Source: Microvelia longipes (lineage: Eukaryota; Arthropoda; Insecta; Hemiptera; Veliidae). Taken from it: 64,000 nucleotides of DNA. Positions 25,741 to 37,220 of the stretch are shown here, piece by piece (the stretch's first letter is position 1; each line of letters starts with the position of its first letter). The stretch spans positions 51,390,021 to 51,454,020 of the forward strand of contig JACMZG010001870.1 of NCBI GenBank assembly GCA_018340805.1, given 5' to 3'. Made by a program: the position numbers and the translations under genes. The notes below the pieces were generated by a model. It was given only the letters and a program-made list of their open reading frames with translations, was not told where the DNA came from and did not search any database.

Positions 25741-25980
25741 GTGAGTCTTGCAATTGGTAGTCAAATTACAGGTAATCATTTACAAACGAATGAGTGTGAA
25801 ATGGTTGACAAATTAAGCAGGCTGATATCGACTAAGGACTTTCAATATTTCTTTATCAACAAGTCACTTAGACATAGGTATATCAATTGAATAGAATATC
25901 TTCTTTCAATTTTTCCTTTCTATTATATCTAGTAAATATTGTAGTGGTACCAATACTAAATTATTATCAAACCGTATGTA

Positions 25981-26115
25981 GGAGATATATGTATCTGCAG
26001 TAGAAATATGTATCTGCAGTAGAAATATGTATCTGCAGTAGATATATGTATCTGCAGTAGACATATGTATCTGCAGTAGACATATGTATCTGCAGTAGTT
26101 ATATGTTTCTGTAGT

Positions 26116-26201
<86 letters not shown>

Positions 26202-26390
26202 ATCTGCAGTAATTATGTATTAGAAGATATATGTATCTGCAGTAGATATATGTATCTGCAGTAAATATATATATCTGCAGTAGATATATGTATCTGCAGA
26301 AGATATATGTATCTGCAGTAGATATATGTATCTGCAGTAAATATATATATCTGCAGTAGATATATGTATCTGCAGTAGATACAGATATAG
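25981..26390. repeat. 17-18-bp minisatellite split by a (TA)n tract
   Basis: Units ATATGTATCTGCAGTAG on both sides of a TA tract (26118-26200). Each unit contains TATCTGCAG, an acceptor-like word, inside intron 1. The minus-strand ORF here is the repeat. Confidence 0.9.
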
Positions 26391-26586
26391 TCTATACCAT
26401 AATAAGGCATAATTTATCTCAATATATTAGAAGGCTTGCAACATCTTTTCTGGGCTTTGTGCAACCTTTGAAAATAAAGTGTTAAGATTATAATAAATAC
26501 ATTTTTGTGTCAAGTTAATTTTCCTCTTAGGTACATCGCTCTATAAAGAACTCTCTAAAAATAATCTTATGTATTGTTGTTTTCAG

Positions 26587-26728
26587 AGCTGTTGTAGTAG
26601 AGCAAACAGACTTGTGGTACATGGACGATCCTCCGCTATCCAGAACTCTGTGTGAAGACTCTCTTACTAACGATGAAGAAACGTCATTCAATCAGCAGTG
26701 CTGCGCATGTGACGAAGCTAAGTATGAG
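26587..26728 (+). CDS. Spon1: F-spondin exon 2: Reeler end and Spondin_N start
   Basis: Acceptor TTTTCAG, donor GTAGCT, start phase 2, end phase 0. Reads AVVVEQTDLWYMDDPPLSRT... then the cysteine cluster QQCCACDEAKYE, equivalent to the CCACG-x-AKY motif that opens the Spondin_N domain. The sequence from about 26618 onwards is followed by two decayed duplicates in the next intron (26780-27030). Confidence 0.93.
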
Positions 26729-26779
26729 GTAGCTTCGTGTTTTGTAACCTATGTTTAAACTCTTTTAAGTTGACACGTA

Positions 26780-27030
26780 GACTAGTGGTAACTCTATGTG
26801 AACACTGTTTGACTGCAAATAAAACCTCGTTCAGTCAGTAGTGTTACACAGCTAAGTATCCTTGTGTTTTGTTACTTTACAGTTATGTTTCAACTTCTTC
26901 AGTTAAACGCATGCGCACAGACATGTCTGAAGCATCTGTGGAATCTCCTGACTTAGTGTGAAGAGTTCTCCCCAACTGTGATGAAATTTTGTTTATTCAG
27001 CAGTATCGTTTACGCGATAACGCTAAATGC
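26780..27030 (+). pseudogene. Two decayed tandem copies of exon 2 and its flank
   Basis: Intron 2 holds two degenerate repeats of exon 2. Copy 1 (about 26780-26925) aligns AACTCTATGTGAACACTG with exon AACTCTGTGTGAAGACTC, then GTTCAGTCAGTAGTG with ATTCAATCAGCAGTG, then AGCTAAGTAT exactly, and continues into a copy of the post-exon sequence (TTGTGTTTTGTTAC). Copy 2 (about 26930-27030) aligns TTAGTGTGAAGAG, TATTCAGCAGTATCG and AACGCTAAATGC with the same exon. Both have lost the reading frame (TAA and TAG codons, indels). The alignments are by eye. They look like relics of a triplicated exon rather than alternative exons. Confidence 0.65.
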
Positions 27031-27276
27031 AATACAGGAGTACAAACTTTCCCGATGGCTACCAACAAACTTTTCTAGTGGCGATCGTATTGGATACAAA
27101 ATATAAACTATACTTCTTCCGTTGGCAGCATCTTCCAGCTGTAATAATTCCAAATTAATTTCTTCGTGCCAAAATTACGATGATTCACGTCCTTTGGATG
27201 TATAAGATTTATTTCAAGATTTGACTTTGTTTTGTCATTTGGATAACTCAATGACTATGCATTTATTTGATTTCAG

Positions 27277-27389
27277 ATGACGTTCGAAGGTCTGTGGTCT
27301 CGTCATACCCATCCTAAAGATTTTCCCAGTAACATTACTGCTACTAGGTTTAGTGACGTCATTGGAGCCTCTCACACTTCTGAATACAG
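27277..27389 (+). CDS. Spon1: F-spondin exon 3: Spondin_N domain
   Basis: Acceptor ATTTCAG, donor GTAATC, phases 0 to 2. Reads MTFEGLWSRHTHPKDFPSN..., the family motif F-x-G-x-W-S-x-x-THPKD-(F/Y)-P, then FSDVIGASHTSEYR. Close to human F-spondin in the same positions. Confidence 0.95.
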
Positions 27390-27601
27390 GTAATCTTTTA
27401 TTCAGTATTCTTGGCAATGTTCTTTAGGAGCCATAAGACATCTGAAACGGATAATTAAGGTAAACTTTCCGTTTCGGATTTTAGTGGAAACAGATTAATT
27501 TTTCTAAAATTACAATCCTTTACTTTTCCTAATTCATTCCTGTGATATGAATGTGGAAAATAAAGAAAAATGCAACAATGTGGATCCTATTTTCTATTAT
27601 T

Positions 27602-27960
27602 ACTTTTCCTTATTTATACCGTAGGTATATAGGAAAAGTATCTACATCCGTAGTCGCGGTCGTATAGTACTGGACTTTGGCACCGGAGGTCCGGGGTTCA
27701 CAGCCCGGGCCATGTTCTCAGTTTTTATGAATAGAATTTGATGTAAAAAAGATTTCACCAACTTTAGCTTCACTTTGAGCATAGTAGATGTGACCCACCC
27801 GAGGTTGTTCCCGCAGGGCGAATACCCTGAAGGGCCGAAAGGCCCTAAGACGAGCATTATAATTATTATATAGGAAAAGTATTATGTTTGCGAAAAATCC
27901 GAAACCGGGATATCACCGGATTTATACGTTTTAGGTGTTTTTAAGACCTACTGAGTAATT
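27602..27960 (+). repeat. Dispersed family 1, copy D 5' part, with SINE inside
   Basis: Family start at 27602 is split by the SINE and resumes at 27883; it is then broken again by a foldback from about 27957. The 3' part follows at 29030-29710. Confidence 0.75.
27642..27866 (+). mobile_element. tRNA-derived SINE with 16-bp target-site duplication
   Basis: Head resembles a tRNA with B-box-like GGGGTTCACAGCCC; the tail is a compact structured segment (CCCGCAGGGC...GGGCCGAAAGGCCC) followed by ATTATAATTATTA. TATATAGGAAAAGTAT flanks it at 27626-27641 and 27867-27882. Same family as 52682-52934. Confidence 0.85.
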
Positions 27961-29000
27961 AAAGGAACGAAGTAAAGAGTCTCTACACAAAATAGTTATT
28001 TATGCCATAAGGCTGAGAAGTGTGTCTTTATGTCACGGCAATTAGATTTACCGACGAGCGAAGCGAGTCGGGAAAAATTGCCAAGACATAAAGACATTCT
28101 CAGCCGGATGGCATACACTATTTTTTTTGAGGTAGCACTCATTAAATAAACTGCGCTATATACTTAATTGAAAAAAAAAACAAACGCCCAATTAACTCCA
28201 TATTATCGTCGTCATTGAATTCATCCATAGCTTCACACTTTTACTCAAAAATGTAAAAGCTTTACAAATAAACACACAAAAATTGTCAATTAGAACACTT
28301 TTTAAAAACGAAAAAAAAAATTAGTCTACGAACAAAAACAGAAACAAAATGAACGTTTTTAAATAAAGCTCATGAAGGTTTAACACAGATTGTTTTTTGA
28401 ACACGCTACATTACAGTAATGGCGGCAACATATGAATTACTTTTACGTCCTAGGAGTTTTTTTACATTCATTATTGTCCTCGGAGGTGAAAAGTACTAAA
28501 TAACCTCCTAATACAATAATGATTGGCTTCTCATCCTAAAAATGGTTCAATAAAGTGCTCAATTACGTACTACCTCAAAAAATAATAATTTATTCAAAAC
28601 TCTTTCAACCTAATATGTGGCCATCATCAGTGCTAAAACAAATAAAACCAAAGCAAAAATAAATAAAATGAAAAATACATAAGAAAGTTAAAACAGTGAA
28701 ACAAATATTAGATAAATATGTATAAAAATTACCAGATATAACATTAAGAAAAAACGGCTAAGAGAAAGACATTAAGGAAAATACATGTCTAACAGTGAAG
28801 TTCGCAGTTTTTCTTCTCTTCTTTTTCCACTTGAATATATCGGTTTTTAGTTATTTTTTTTAAATTTTGACTATTTATAATTATTTTATTTGGTTTTATT
28901 TCATTGTATAGGCACTGATGATGGCCTCGTGTTTGGTTGAAAGAGCTCTAAATAAACTATTGTTTTGTGGAGAGACTCTTTTCTTCGTGCCTTTAATTAT
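27957..29000. mobile_element. Foldback with ~90-bp arms, hammerhead-like cores, disrupted by another element
   Basis: Outer arms ATTAAAGGAACGAAGTAAAG (27957) and CTTCGTGCCTTTAAT (to about 29000). Left arm is split by the ~590-bp hairpin element (27991-28580). Inner part: left core on minus, TTTC 28603-28606 to TCATCAG 28624-28630; right core on plus, CTGATGA 28915-28921, GAAA 28939-28942. Confidence 0.75.
27991..28580 (+). mobile_element. ~585-bp hairpin element, copy 1
   Basis: Starts AATAGTTATTTATGCCATAA, with a 28002-28114 hairpin of about 50-bp arms around CGAGCGAAGCGAGTC, then TTTTTTGAGGTAGCACTCAT, and ends GTACTACCTCAAAAA. Near-identical copies at 46015-46593 (inverted) and 56614-57198. 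Noncoding. Confidence 0.85.
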
Positions 29001-29029
29001 GAGCAACACTACTGTTGCTCATTCTAAAT

Positions 29030-29063
29030 CACCTCCTGAGTGTTTTTCACAAAGTTGTCTGTC

Positions 29064-29095
<32 letters not shown>

Positions 29096-29710
29096 TGTTT
29101 GTTATCATCGTAGATCCTAGAGTATTTATGCTAGAGAGTTGAAACTTTTAACAATAATCAGTCAACCGCTGTAATTGTGCTATTCGAAAAATAGTTTTTG
29201 ACGTCATCAACTCGTAATGACTCTGCAAAAATGTCAAAAATTCATAAAACGCGAAAAAAATATTGCGATCCCTTTATGATTTGGCACGCATGTAGTCAGG
29301 TATAAGACTAACATATGTTCTAAGTTTCAGTTATCAGTTTTTAATATGAGCTAAGTTTTCAGTACTCAATTATTATCAACTGACTTGTTTACGATTTTTA
29401 AAAATTGTAAAAAAATCGGAAAATATTTTAATTAAGTTTAAATTTAGTACAAGTATAGACCTTTACGTAATAAATAAGTACACTAAGTTTCATTTTAATA
29501 CAACTATTGTATCCATGACTTTTTTTTAGATAATAAAAGTTTATCAACATCCAGCGTGGTCAGTGCTGGATGGGTAACCACTGAGAATGAAACGGACGTA
29601 TTTACTATCTAAGAACGAACGAAGCGAGTCCGATGACGTGTTAAAGTATAATTTGGCCAATTGTATTTTCTGAGGACGAGCGAAGCGAGTCCGAAGTAGG
29701 TAGAATAAGC
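29030..29710 (+). repeat. Dispersed family 1, copy D 3' part
   Basis: From CCTCCTGAGTG through (TG)n, TGACGTCATCAACTCGTAAT (29199) to GAGGACGAGCGAAGCGAGTC. Confidence 0.75.
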
Positions 29711-30460
29711 GTTGTGTATTTGTTTTCTAATTATGATTAAAATAACCTAAATTTGATAACTCTTTTTTATTATGATAATAAGATTTTGCACAAGCTAGTA
29801 TTTTCAAATTAAAGGCTGTCAACTGAACGCGGGGTAATAAATGTCTTGGCCATTTATCCTCGCTTTGACATTTTTTACGCTCTCACTGTTGATATATCAC
29901 ATGGGCGAGTAAAATGATAAATCAATAGTGAGAGAAAATTCCTCCCATATTTATTAGAGCGCGGTACGTTATTTTGATTTATTGGTATTGTCGCGTCATA
30001 GATGTGTTGATTATTTCATTTAGTTTTATACTATTACTATGAGTATACCACATGGAACTATTACACTGAGTATACTACATGGAACTATGACACTAAGTAT
30101 ACTACATGGAACTATGACATTAAGTATACTACATGGAACTATTTCACTGATTATACTAGATGTAGTATCATCAGTTTAGTGGGTATAAATAGTTTATTAT
30201 TGTATAAATCACTTGTTGATTCTCTTATCGGTGTAATGTGTGTATAATATCTAGATAAATCCTAAATCTGTCCCAATCTCCTATCAATACGGCTTATAAT
30301 TCATACATAAGTCTTAGTGTATATACAATCGGGCACAAGATACCTCGTAACCTCACCTCATCACATGGGATGCGCTACACACTCTCAACATAATATTTAC
30401 ACAACAAATAGTCTTTGGGCTCTCTTCATAGACAGTCCTTAGACAGTTATTCGGTAGTCA
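29711..30460. other. Intron sequence with 27-bp minisatellite at 30040-30145
   Basis: Four units of TATACTACATGGAACTATGA CACTAAG; otherwise nothing. Confidence 0.7.
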
Positions 30461-30700
30461 CCCGTGGTGTAGTGGTTAAGGTACGCAGCCCAATATGGGC
30501 TTTAGTCATGGAATGAATGGGAAAAAATTCTGCGTACCACGTCCTTCAGAAGCCGGTGTTTTCGAGCCTGTACGTTGTCAGGTACTCGTTAAAGATCCCT
30601 TACTCTAAATGGAACTGGGTATAGGCAAAATTTGGGACCCTCATTGTAGATTTATTATAATACTACATACTGTTTCTGCCTTGTAGTTTAAAGTGTATGG
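30459..30700 (+). mobile_element. tRNA-derived SINE, second family
   Basis: A-box-like GTGGTGTAGTGGTTAAGGTA and B-box-like GTGTTTTCGAGCCTG with unusual spacing, followed by a non-tRNA body. Not a functional tRNA: the cloverleaf cannot be closed. Confidence 0.6.
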
Positions 30701-31077
30701 AGGTTTGGTTTAACAGTAAGAGCACGTGTTGTTCCCAGTTTCACTAGACTATAAGAGTCAGTGAAATATGTGTATGATTGCTTGAAAAAGCATGAGAGGA
30801 ACCATAGAAATTCACGGCTCTTCTGTCTAGATTAGATGAAATATACCACACTTGAATTAAAAGGAGTAGAACACTATCTTAGGGCCAACAACGGGCCTAC
30901 TTGCCTGGTAGTTACTACCACTCTCCTACTACTACTAGACAGTAATTACATTGGTATTATTCCCAGAGGTCACCTCACTCGATGCTGCTTAGCTTTTATG
31001 ACCCCCCCCCCCAAAAAACATAGATATACATGTCGTATTGAAACAAAACTTGGCATGCTTATTTATCATATAAAGGG

Positions 31078-31091
31078 ATATATATATATAT

Positions 31092-31146
<55 letters not shown>
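31078..31146. repeat. (TA)n tract
   Basis: Simple repeat in intron 3. Confidence 0.95.
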
Positions 31147-31153
<7 letters not shown>

Positions 31154-31372
31154 ATATCAAATTGTATATATAACTGAATTGGGTTATTTTCTGATTTTTT
31201 TTAACATTCGATAAAAATTAACTAATGAGATTAAAGCTGGCTCATATGCGTGTCAAATCTCTAACTCACTTATTCTTTTAAATAGAAATATCAGGTTGAA
31301 TACTGTAGGCATACTAACAAGGTATCTCTTTGAAGATGGGTCCAATTAAATACATTTTTGTTACTCGTACAG

Positions 31373-31466
31373 GTTCTGGGAGTACAGTGGTATCGCTTCA
31401 GAAGGTCTTAAGATGATGGCTGAGAGAGGTTCGACGAGGCACCTTGAAGCCGAACTTAAATCTCAG
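31373..31466 (+). CDS. Spon1: F-spondin exon 4: Spondin_N domain
   Basis: Acceptor CTCGTACAG, donor GTTAGT, phases 2 to 0. Reads FWEYSGIASEGLKMMAERGS..., matching the (L/F)WEYGG-x-ASEG-(V/L)-K motif of Spondin_N. The 4-kb intron before it holds a SINE, a ~590-bp hairpin element, a hammerhead-like foldback and a (TA)n tract. Confidence 0.95.
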
Positions 31467-32085
31467 GTTAGTCATTTCTTATTTTATGTCATTATTCGTT
31501 ATATATTAATGATTTTAGTAGATGTCATTGACGTATTATATATTTATGATAAAAAAAGTACAGCGAAGTTTAAGAAGACGAGATGAGTTAATCTATGTCC
31601 ACTACACAAGTTGAGTCAATGTTAAGTGTAATTTACGGCAGTGAAAAAGTAGGAATAATGAAAATAGCAATGACAATTTGTACATCTGAAGTAGTTGCTG
31701 TAACTTAACTTGCATATATGAAGTAGTTTTGCAACTATCGCATTTTGCATATTGCAACTTTAGTTGCGTAACTTAATACTATCAAATGATGTACTTAACT
31801 TAAAGTCACTTAACTGTGTTGGATATAGGCCTAAAGATATTGACAATGGAAAAAAATAGACATGTCATCGGTGTACCAAGTACTAAGGCTACTTCTAATA
31901 TAATTATAAAAATTGTTTAGTTCATGTCTCGTCAACTATAAAGTGCTACTAGCAAATTCTATGTGAGATTTTTACGTTAGCAAATAAGTTCCTCTCAAAC
32001 TGGAGATAGAGGTATAAACTGTATACAATATACATACCAGAAAAACGGTAAAATCGACTTGTCTGAATAAAAGTTTTTGTTGCAG
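31467..32085. other. Intron 4, nothing recognised
   Basis: No repeat or RNA seen. Confidence 0.5.
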
Positions 32086-32208
32086 AGCCAACACATACGG
32101 ACAATAATCAAGGCTAGAGGGATATCCTACCCCAACGTGACAGGCAAGACGTTTGCTGTGTTCAGGGTCGACAACAGACACCATCTAATATCTGTCGTCT
32201 CTATATTG
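32086..32208 (+). CDS. Spon1: F-spondin exon 5: Spondin_N domain, frame broken at donor
   Basis: Acceptor TTGTTGCAG. Reads SQHIRTIIKARGISYPNVTG... and FAVFRVDNRHHLISVVSI, matching F-x-V-x-x-x-x-HL-x-S of the family. As written the exon ends CTCTATATTG|GTAAAT in phase 0, but exon 6 starts in phase 1. The tandem copies of this junction just downstream read CTCTATGATTG|GTAAAT, one base longer; that base restores the phase. A single G is probably missing between 32204 and 32205. Confidence 0.88.
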
Positions 32209-32640
32209 GTAAATAATACTGTGTCTTATTACTGTCGACTCTATGATGGTAAATAACTGGTCCTATTACTGTCGACCTATGATTGGAAAAATGGACTTAT
32301 AACTGTCGTCTCTATGATTGGTAAATAACTGAGTCTTATAACTGTCGACTCTAAGATTGGTAAACAACTGTATTTCATAACCGTCGACATCTAATATCTG
32401 TCGTCTCTATGATTGGTAAATAACTGTGTCTTATAACTGTCGACTCCTATAATTGGTAAATAACTTTGTCTTATTACTGTCGACCTATGATTTGTAAATA
32501 ACTGTGTCTTATAACTGTCGACTCTATGATTGGTAAATAACTGTGTCTTATAACTGTCGACTCTATGATTGGTAAATATCTGTATTTCATAACCGTCGAC
32601 TACATGATTGGTAAATAGCAGATTGGTAAAAACTTAATTT
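32198..32640. repeat. Minisatellite (~39 bp) that duplicates the exon 5 splice donor
   Basis: About ten imperfect copies of a unit containing CTCTATGATTG|GTAAATAAC, i.e. the last bases of exon 5 plus its donor. One copy at 32388-32415 also carries a longer piece of the exon (CATCTAATATCTGTCG). Each unit therefore offers a decoy 5' splice site. The first copy is the real exon end and lacks one G relative to the others. Confidence 0.85.
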
Positions 32641-33369
32641 GATAATGAGGAAGATGTATGTTTTCCAAATATATTTTTATAAAAAAGTATACTACGTTTA
32701 ATGAATAATAGCACTTGTAACTAGTCTTCCAATTATTTTTAATTTATTTTTAAAATTTACTATTGTTGTTGGGACGTGTTGTTCAAGGCGAGACCGTATC
32801 GCACCACAGCGGATTTATTTAGAACATTTCGTGGTTATCATTTGTTGCTTAACGTACCTTTTATTTTCAGACTCCTACCTGCTTTATTCTATTGCAAAAC
32901 CGCTTCACAGTTTTTTTAGTAAACTCAAGTATTTCAACTTTTTAATTACAATATTTTAACAATATATAATATATTAAGCTATTTAAATAGATTAAAACGA
33001 AATATTAGGTTCAATTTGTGTTTAAAATGTTTTGTGGCACATAATAAACCTATCAGTGATAAATTCAAGCTGTTGTTCACTCTACTATTGTTTAGTTGAA
33101 TGAAATTATTACATTGAATTGCAGGAAATAGTTATCTTAATTAATATTACTAACTTTATAAAAAGCATTAAATAGAGCTTTGTTTTAGTAATCGAACGAG
33201 GATATGCCAGATCGAATTCACATCCCCAATGAAGATAAATATGTTCGACTTAATTGATCAAAAATATTAAAATTAGCATTATTCACGTGATTCTTATCAA
33301 AGATATATGCAGACCAAATAAAAAATCACTATTACCCCAATCTAAGCAAAATATTAAATTGAACAAACA

Positions 33370-36300
33370 GGCCGTATTCAGAATGACAAAAGTTTCAAAA
33401 AAAATCTTCTCCTAGTTCTTCCAGGTTGTCCTAGCTTTTTCCTAGCTCTTCCTAGCTTTAGTGTCCATTTTAGAACATTTAACCGCCCCTAGGGCTAGGA
33501 GAGATCTCTCCTAGGTTCTCCTAGACTTTTCCAATCTTGCACCTTAAAATTAGGAAAAGCTTGGAAAAAGCTTAGGCACTAGGAAACTCCAAGGTTGGTA
33601 GAGAAGGTATCCATTATCGTCCCTATGTGGCTTCTAGTCATTTTTGTTCTATTTAATATTGTTTTAGCTTAAAATCCGTTTTGGGTAAAAGTGGTTCAGG
33701 CGAATTAATTTAATTGTTGTAAGGGTGGCCACCCCCAAGAAATTTTTAAGGTCAAATTAAGGAAAGGGTGGGATGTAAAGAGAGAAAATCAAAATTTTTA
33801 TAATTCTTTTAAGGTCAAAGAGAGCTAATTCTGTTTTGAGAAAAACATATATCAGTTTTATTGTTTGGGCGCTACCCTTAAAATTAGAGAGAGGGGGGGT
33901 CTAATAAAAAATCTGTTGTAGGTCAAAATGAGTAAAATGTTTAGAGATATTTCTGTGTCTAAATTGTATTGCTCCAAACAACTTCTATTGACCTGAAACG
34001 GATTTTGATCCAATAAAAAAAAACTTTTTGGTCGTCACCCCCTTATAAATTTTGGTGGTGCTGCCCCCAAAAAAAATCAAAAATTGTTTTATTGCTCCAA
34101 ACAACTACTATTAACCTAAAACGGATTTTGAGCCAAAAAATAATTTTTTTTGGTCGGCTCCCCCTTTTAAATTTTGGGGTACTGCCCCCAAAAAGTCTAA
34201 TTTTTTTTATTGCTCCGCACAACTTCTTTTGACCTAAAACGGATTTTAAACCATTAAAAAAAATTTTTTTGGTCGACTCCCCCTTACAAATTTTGGGGGT
34301 GCTGCCCCCAAAAAGTCAATTTTTTTTATTGCTCCAAACAACTTCTTTTGACCTGAAACGGATTTTGAGGCAATAAACAATTTTTTTTGGTCGGTTACCC
34401 TTATAAAATTTGGGGGTGCTGCCCCAAAAAAGTCTAATTTTTTTATTGCTCCGCAACAACTTCTTTTGGACCTAAAACGGATTTTAAACCATTAAAAAAA
34501 ATTTTTTTGGTCGACTCCCCCTTAACAATTTTGGGGGTGCTGCCCCCAAAAGTCAATTTTTTTTATTGCTCCAAACAACTTCTTTGACCTGAAACGGATT
34601 TTGAGGCAATAAACAATTTTTTTTGGTCGGTTACCCCTTATAAATTTTGGGGGTGCTGCCCCAAAAAAATCAAAAATTTGTTTTATTGCTCCAAACAACA
34701 TCTTTTGATCTGAAACGGATTTTGAGCCAGTAAAACATTTTTTTTGGACGGGTCCCCTTATAAATTTTGGAGATACCACCTCCGGGAAAATTACAAAAAA
34801 AAAATTACCGGAATTTCATTTTATTAGTATCAAATGTTCAATATGACGCAAAGGTTTGCTCCAATATAATTTAAACGTTACTTGTAAAAATCACATATTG
34901 GTAATATGATGACCATAATGCCAGACGATTAACAACATAATAATTGGGAATTCAAACTTCCAGTAGTCAACTTAGTGGGGTTGTAACGAATTTTATCGCG
35001 ATAGCTCCACACGAACCTGAGTTAATCAAAGTGATGTACTGGTGAAATGCACCAGTGCAAGGGTGAAATGCACCACCTGTATATTTCTTCATGAGCACTA
35101 TGTTAATCGTCGCGGAAGTGTGACGTCACAAAATACATATTGGCTCATATCAAAACAAAATGAAACAAAGGATTCTATTTTATTTTTTGTGATCCTAAAG
35201 TGACCCAATAGCATTGCTTATTATGTAAACAAAGAAACGTTCTTCAACAAAACGTAACTTCCGTGACGTATTTATATTTGATATGGTCGATTATATACCC
35301 GAAGCAAATTTTTTACATTCCATTTCATTTTCTAATTTTTTTGTTAAGCAATAACAAATGTTTTTCCCAAAGCAATAGGCTTATGAATACTATAAAAAAT
35401 ACACGCAGTTTACGACGTAAAGAAAGTCGTGATCTCTACGTTCACAACGTGTGAACTCAGAGATGTTTAATGCAGTCTTGCGATAGCTACTGATTTGATT
35501 AGAAAGATCAGCTAAGTAACAATCATAACGGGGATAGTAAGCATTGTTTACATTATGTTGGTAGAGTAAACATTATACCTATTGATGTACCTCCCCATTA
35601 AAATGTGGGATTCAAAACTCAGCCTTAACGTGGTAGTGTTGTATATTCCCATCTACAATGAAGTAGAGCTGTTAACTGTTTTGAAAATCGCCGTTTTGAG
35701 CGACCGCCTTCTTGATTGCTAACCTTGCAATAAATGCTATCAAATATTATAAAAGTATCAATAAACTTGATGAAACCTTATAGAAAATAAATTAAATAAT
35801 AATAGTGCTGAGTAACTTTATTGAGATATATATAATTACTGGAAAGTCCTAAACGAAACTATAATTTACGGATAAATTGGCTTACTTATAAAGGTAAACA
35901 AGACTGAAAGTATATTACATTTTGTTTGTTTTGTTAGTTTTTAAAACTGTTCACAGATATCAACCGCTTTTAAAACGCCTAAAAGAACTAAATTTTACGT
36001 AAACTAATTTGCTTGACGTGATATGACTTTAGATCAGTGTGAAAAATGGAAGTAACTCTAGGTTTATAACAACCCTATAATAAGATGATTTATGTATGAC
36101 AAATATAATAATTTCTCCAATAAACTTAAAATTCAAAAATGTAGCACTTATACACTCTACGAAAGTGTTACCTGTTTTTATTATCACTAACTATGTTATT
36201 GTCAAAACATTTAAATAGTCCATTAATGACATATAATGATTTCTACACAAGTGAAAATAAATGCAAATCATTCCTCTAGTTGCAAACCTTCACTGGTCAG

Positions 36301-37220
36301 GTCACGCCACTTTCACATTAGATATACTTTAAAATAATCGGCAACTATAAATAAGTTGTTGTCATGAACAATATTTACGTATTTTAAAGGAGTTTTATTC
36401 TTTGCCAGGTTTGTTTACAAATCATTTGTTTATTTTTGTAGAATATCTCAATATTTTAGTTTTACAGTTCTCTACTAGGTAGCGCTAGTTGTCAAAAATG
36501 TCTGTTTACGTAAATTGAGGTTCAAATTATTGTAAAGATAAATAATAAAATTAAGTTATAATTACAGTGTAATCGACGACCCTTAAAAATATTTGACAGC
36601 TCAGTTTAGGCACCACCGATTCTAAAAAAAAAAATCCCTACAAAAAGGCAGCGGGGAAAAAACTTTGTAAACAAATCAGGTTATGTTACCCGTGTTTTCT
36701 AGGCGATGTTTCTACATTATTTGGTGTAGTTTATTATTAGGAATTATGCAAATGTGGAAAAAAATAATTGTGAAGGAATAATAAACACAAGAAACCACAA
36801 ACGAAGTGAACGAATGCCGGGAAGGAGGTTATTTCCCCTACAGGGGTTATGGGAGTAGGGATTTTTTTTTTCTCTTTCAAGAGAGGGGTTGGCAGCGGCT
36901 TCTCTGATGGTCGATCCCCAAATGCAATGACCTTGGGATTTTATACTTGACGATACACTGTAACTCCAATGTAAGTTTTTATTCTATTTATGTTATATAA
37001 ACGTTTTAGCTTGAATAAATTTACGTAAAATCATTCCTAGGGTTGATTTTTTAAAAGCTAGGAGAAGGCTAGAAGAAGCTAGGAGAAGGCTAGGAACAAC
37101 CTAGGAGAGTTCAAAAAAATGATCTGAATACCACTAGCCTAGGAGAAAGCTAGGAAACAACCTAGAGAAGCTAGGAACAACCTAGGAGATCTTTTTTAAA
37201 AATGATTCTGAATACGGGCC
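33370..37220. mobile_element. 3.85-kb composite element with inverted ends
   Basis: Ends GGCCGTATTCAGAAT and ATTCTGAATACGGGCC are inverted; next to them CCTAGCTCTTCC-type repeats (33415-33545) face AGCTAGGAGAAGG-type repeats (37065-37190). Inside lie a ~115-bp tandem array (33960-34790) and a truncated CAGGGTGG-type piece (about 34895-35095). No transposase ORF is visible, so it is nonautonomous or decayed. Confidence 0.75.
33960..34790. repeat. ~115-bp tandem array, GGGGGTGCTGCCCCC units
   Basis: Seven or so units with TTTTGGGGGTGCTGCCCCC, TTATTGCTCCAAACAACTTC and CTGAAACGGATTTTGAGCC. A single related copy, inverted, lies at about 47725-47925. Confidence 0.9.

Noticed and set aside
25508..25744. 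ATG at 25508 as the F-spondin start
   Set aside because: The frame is open upstream to an acceptor and matches Reeler sequence before this Met; no signal peptide follows it.
27642..27760. Possible functional tRNA gene
   Set aside because: tRNA-like boxes only; no closed cloverleaf, and target duplications show it is a SINE. Same for 52682 and 30459.
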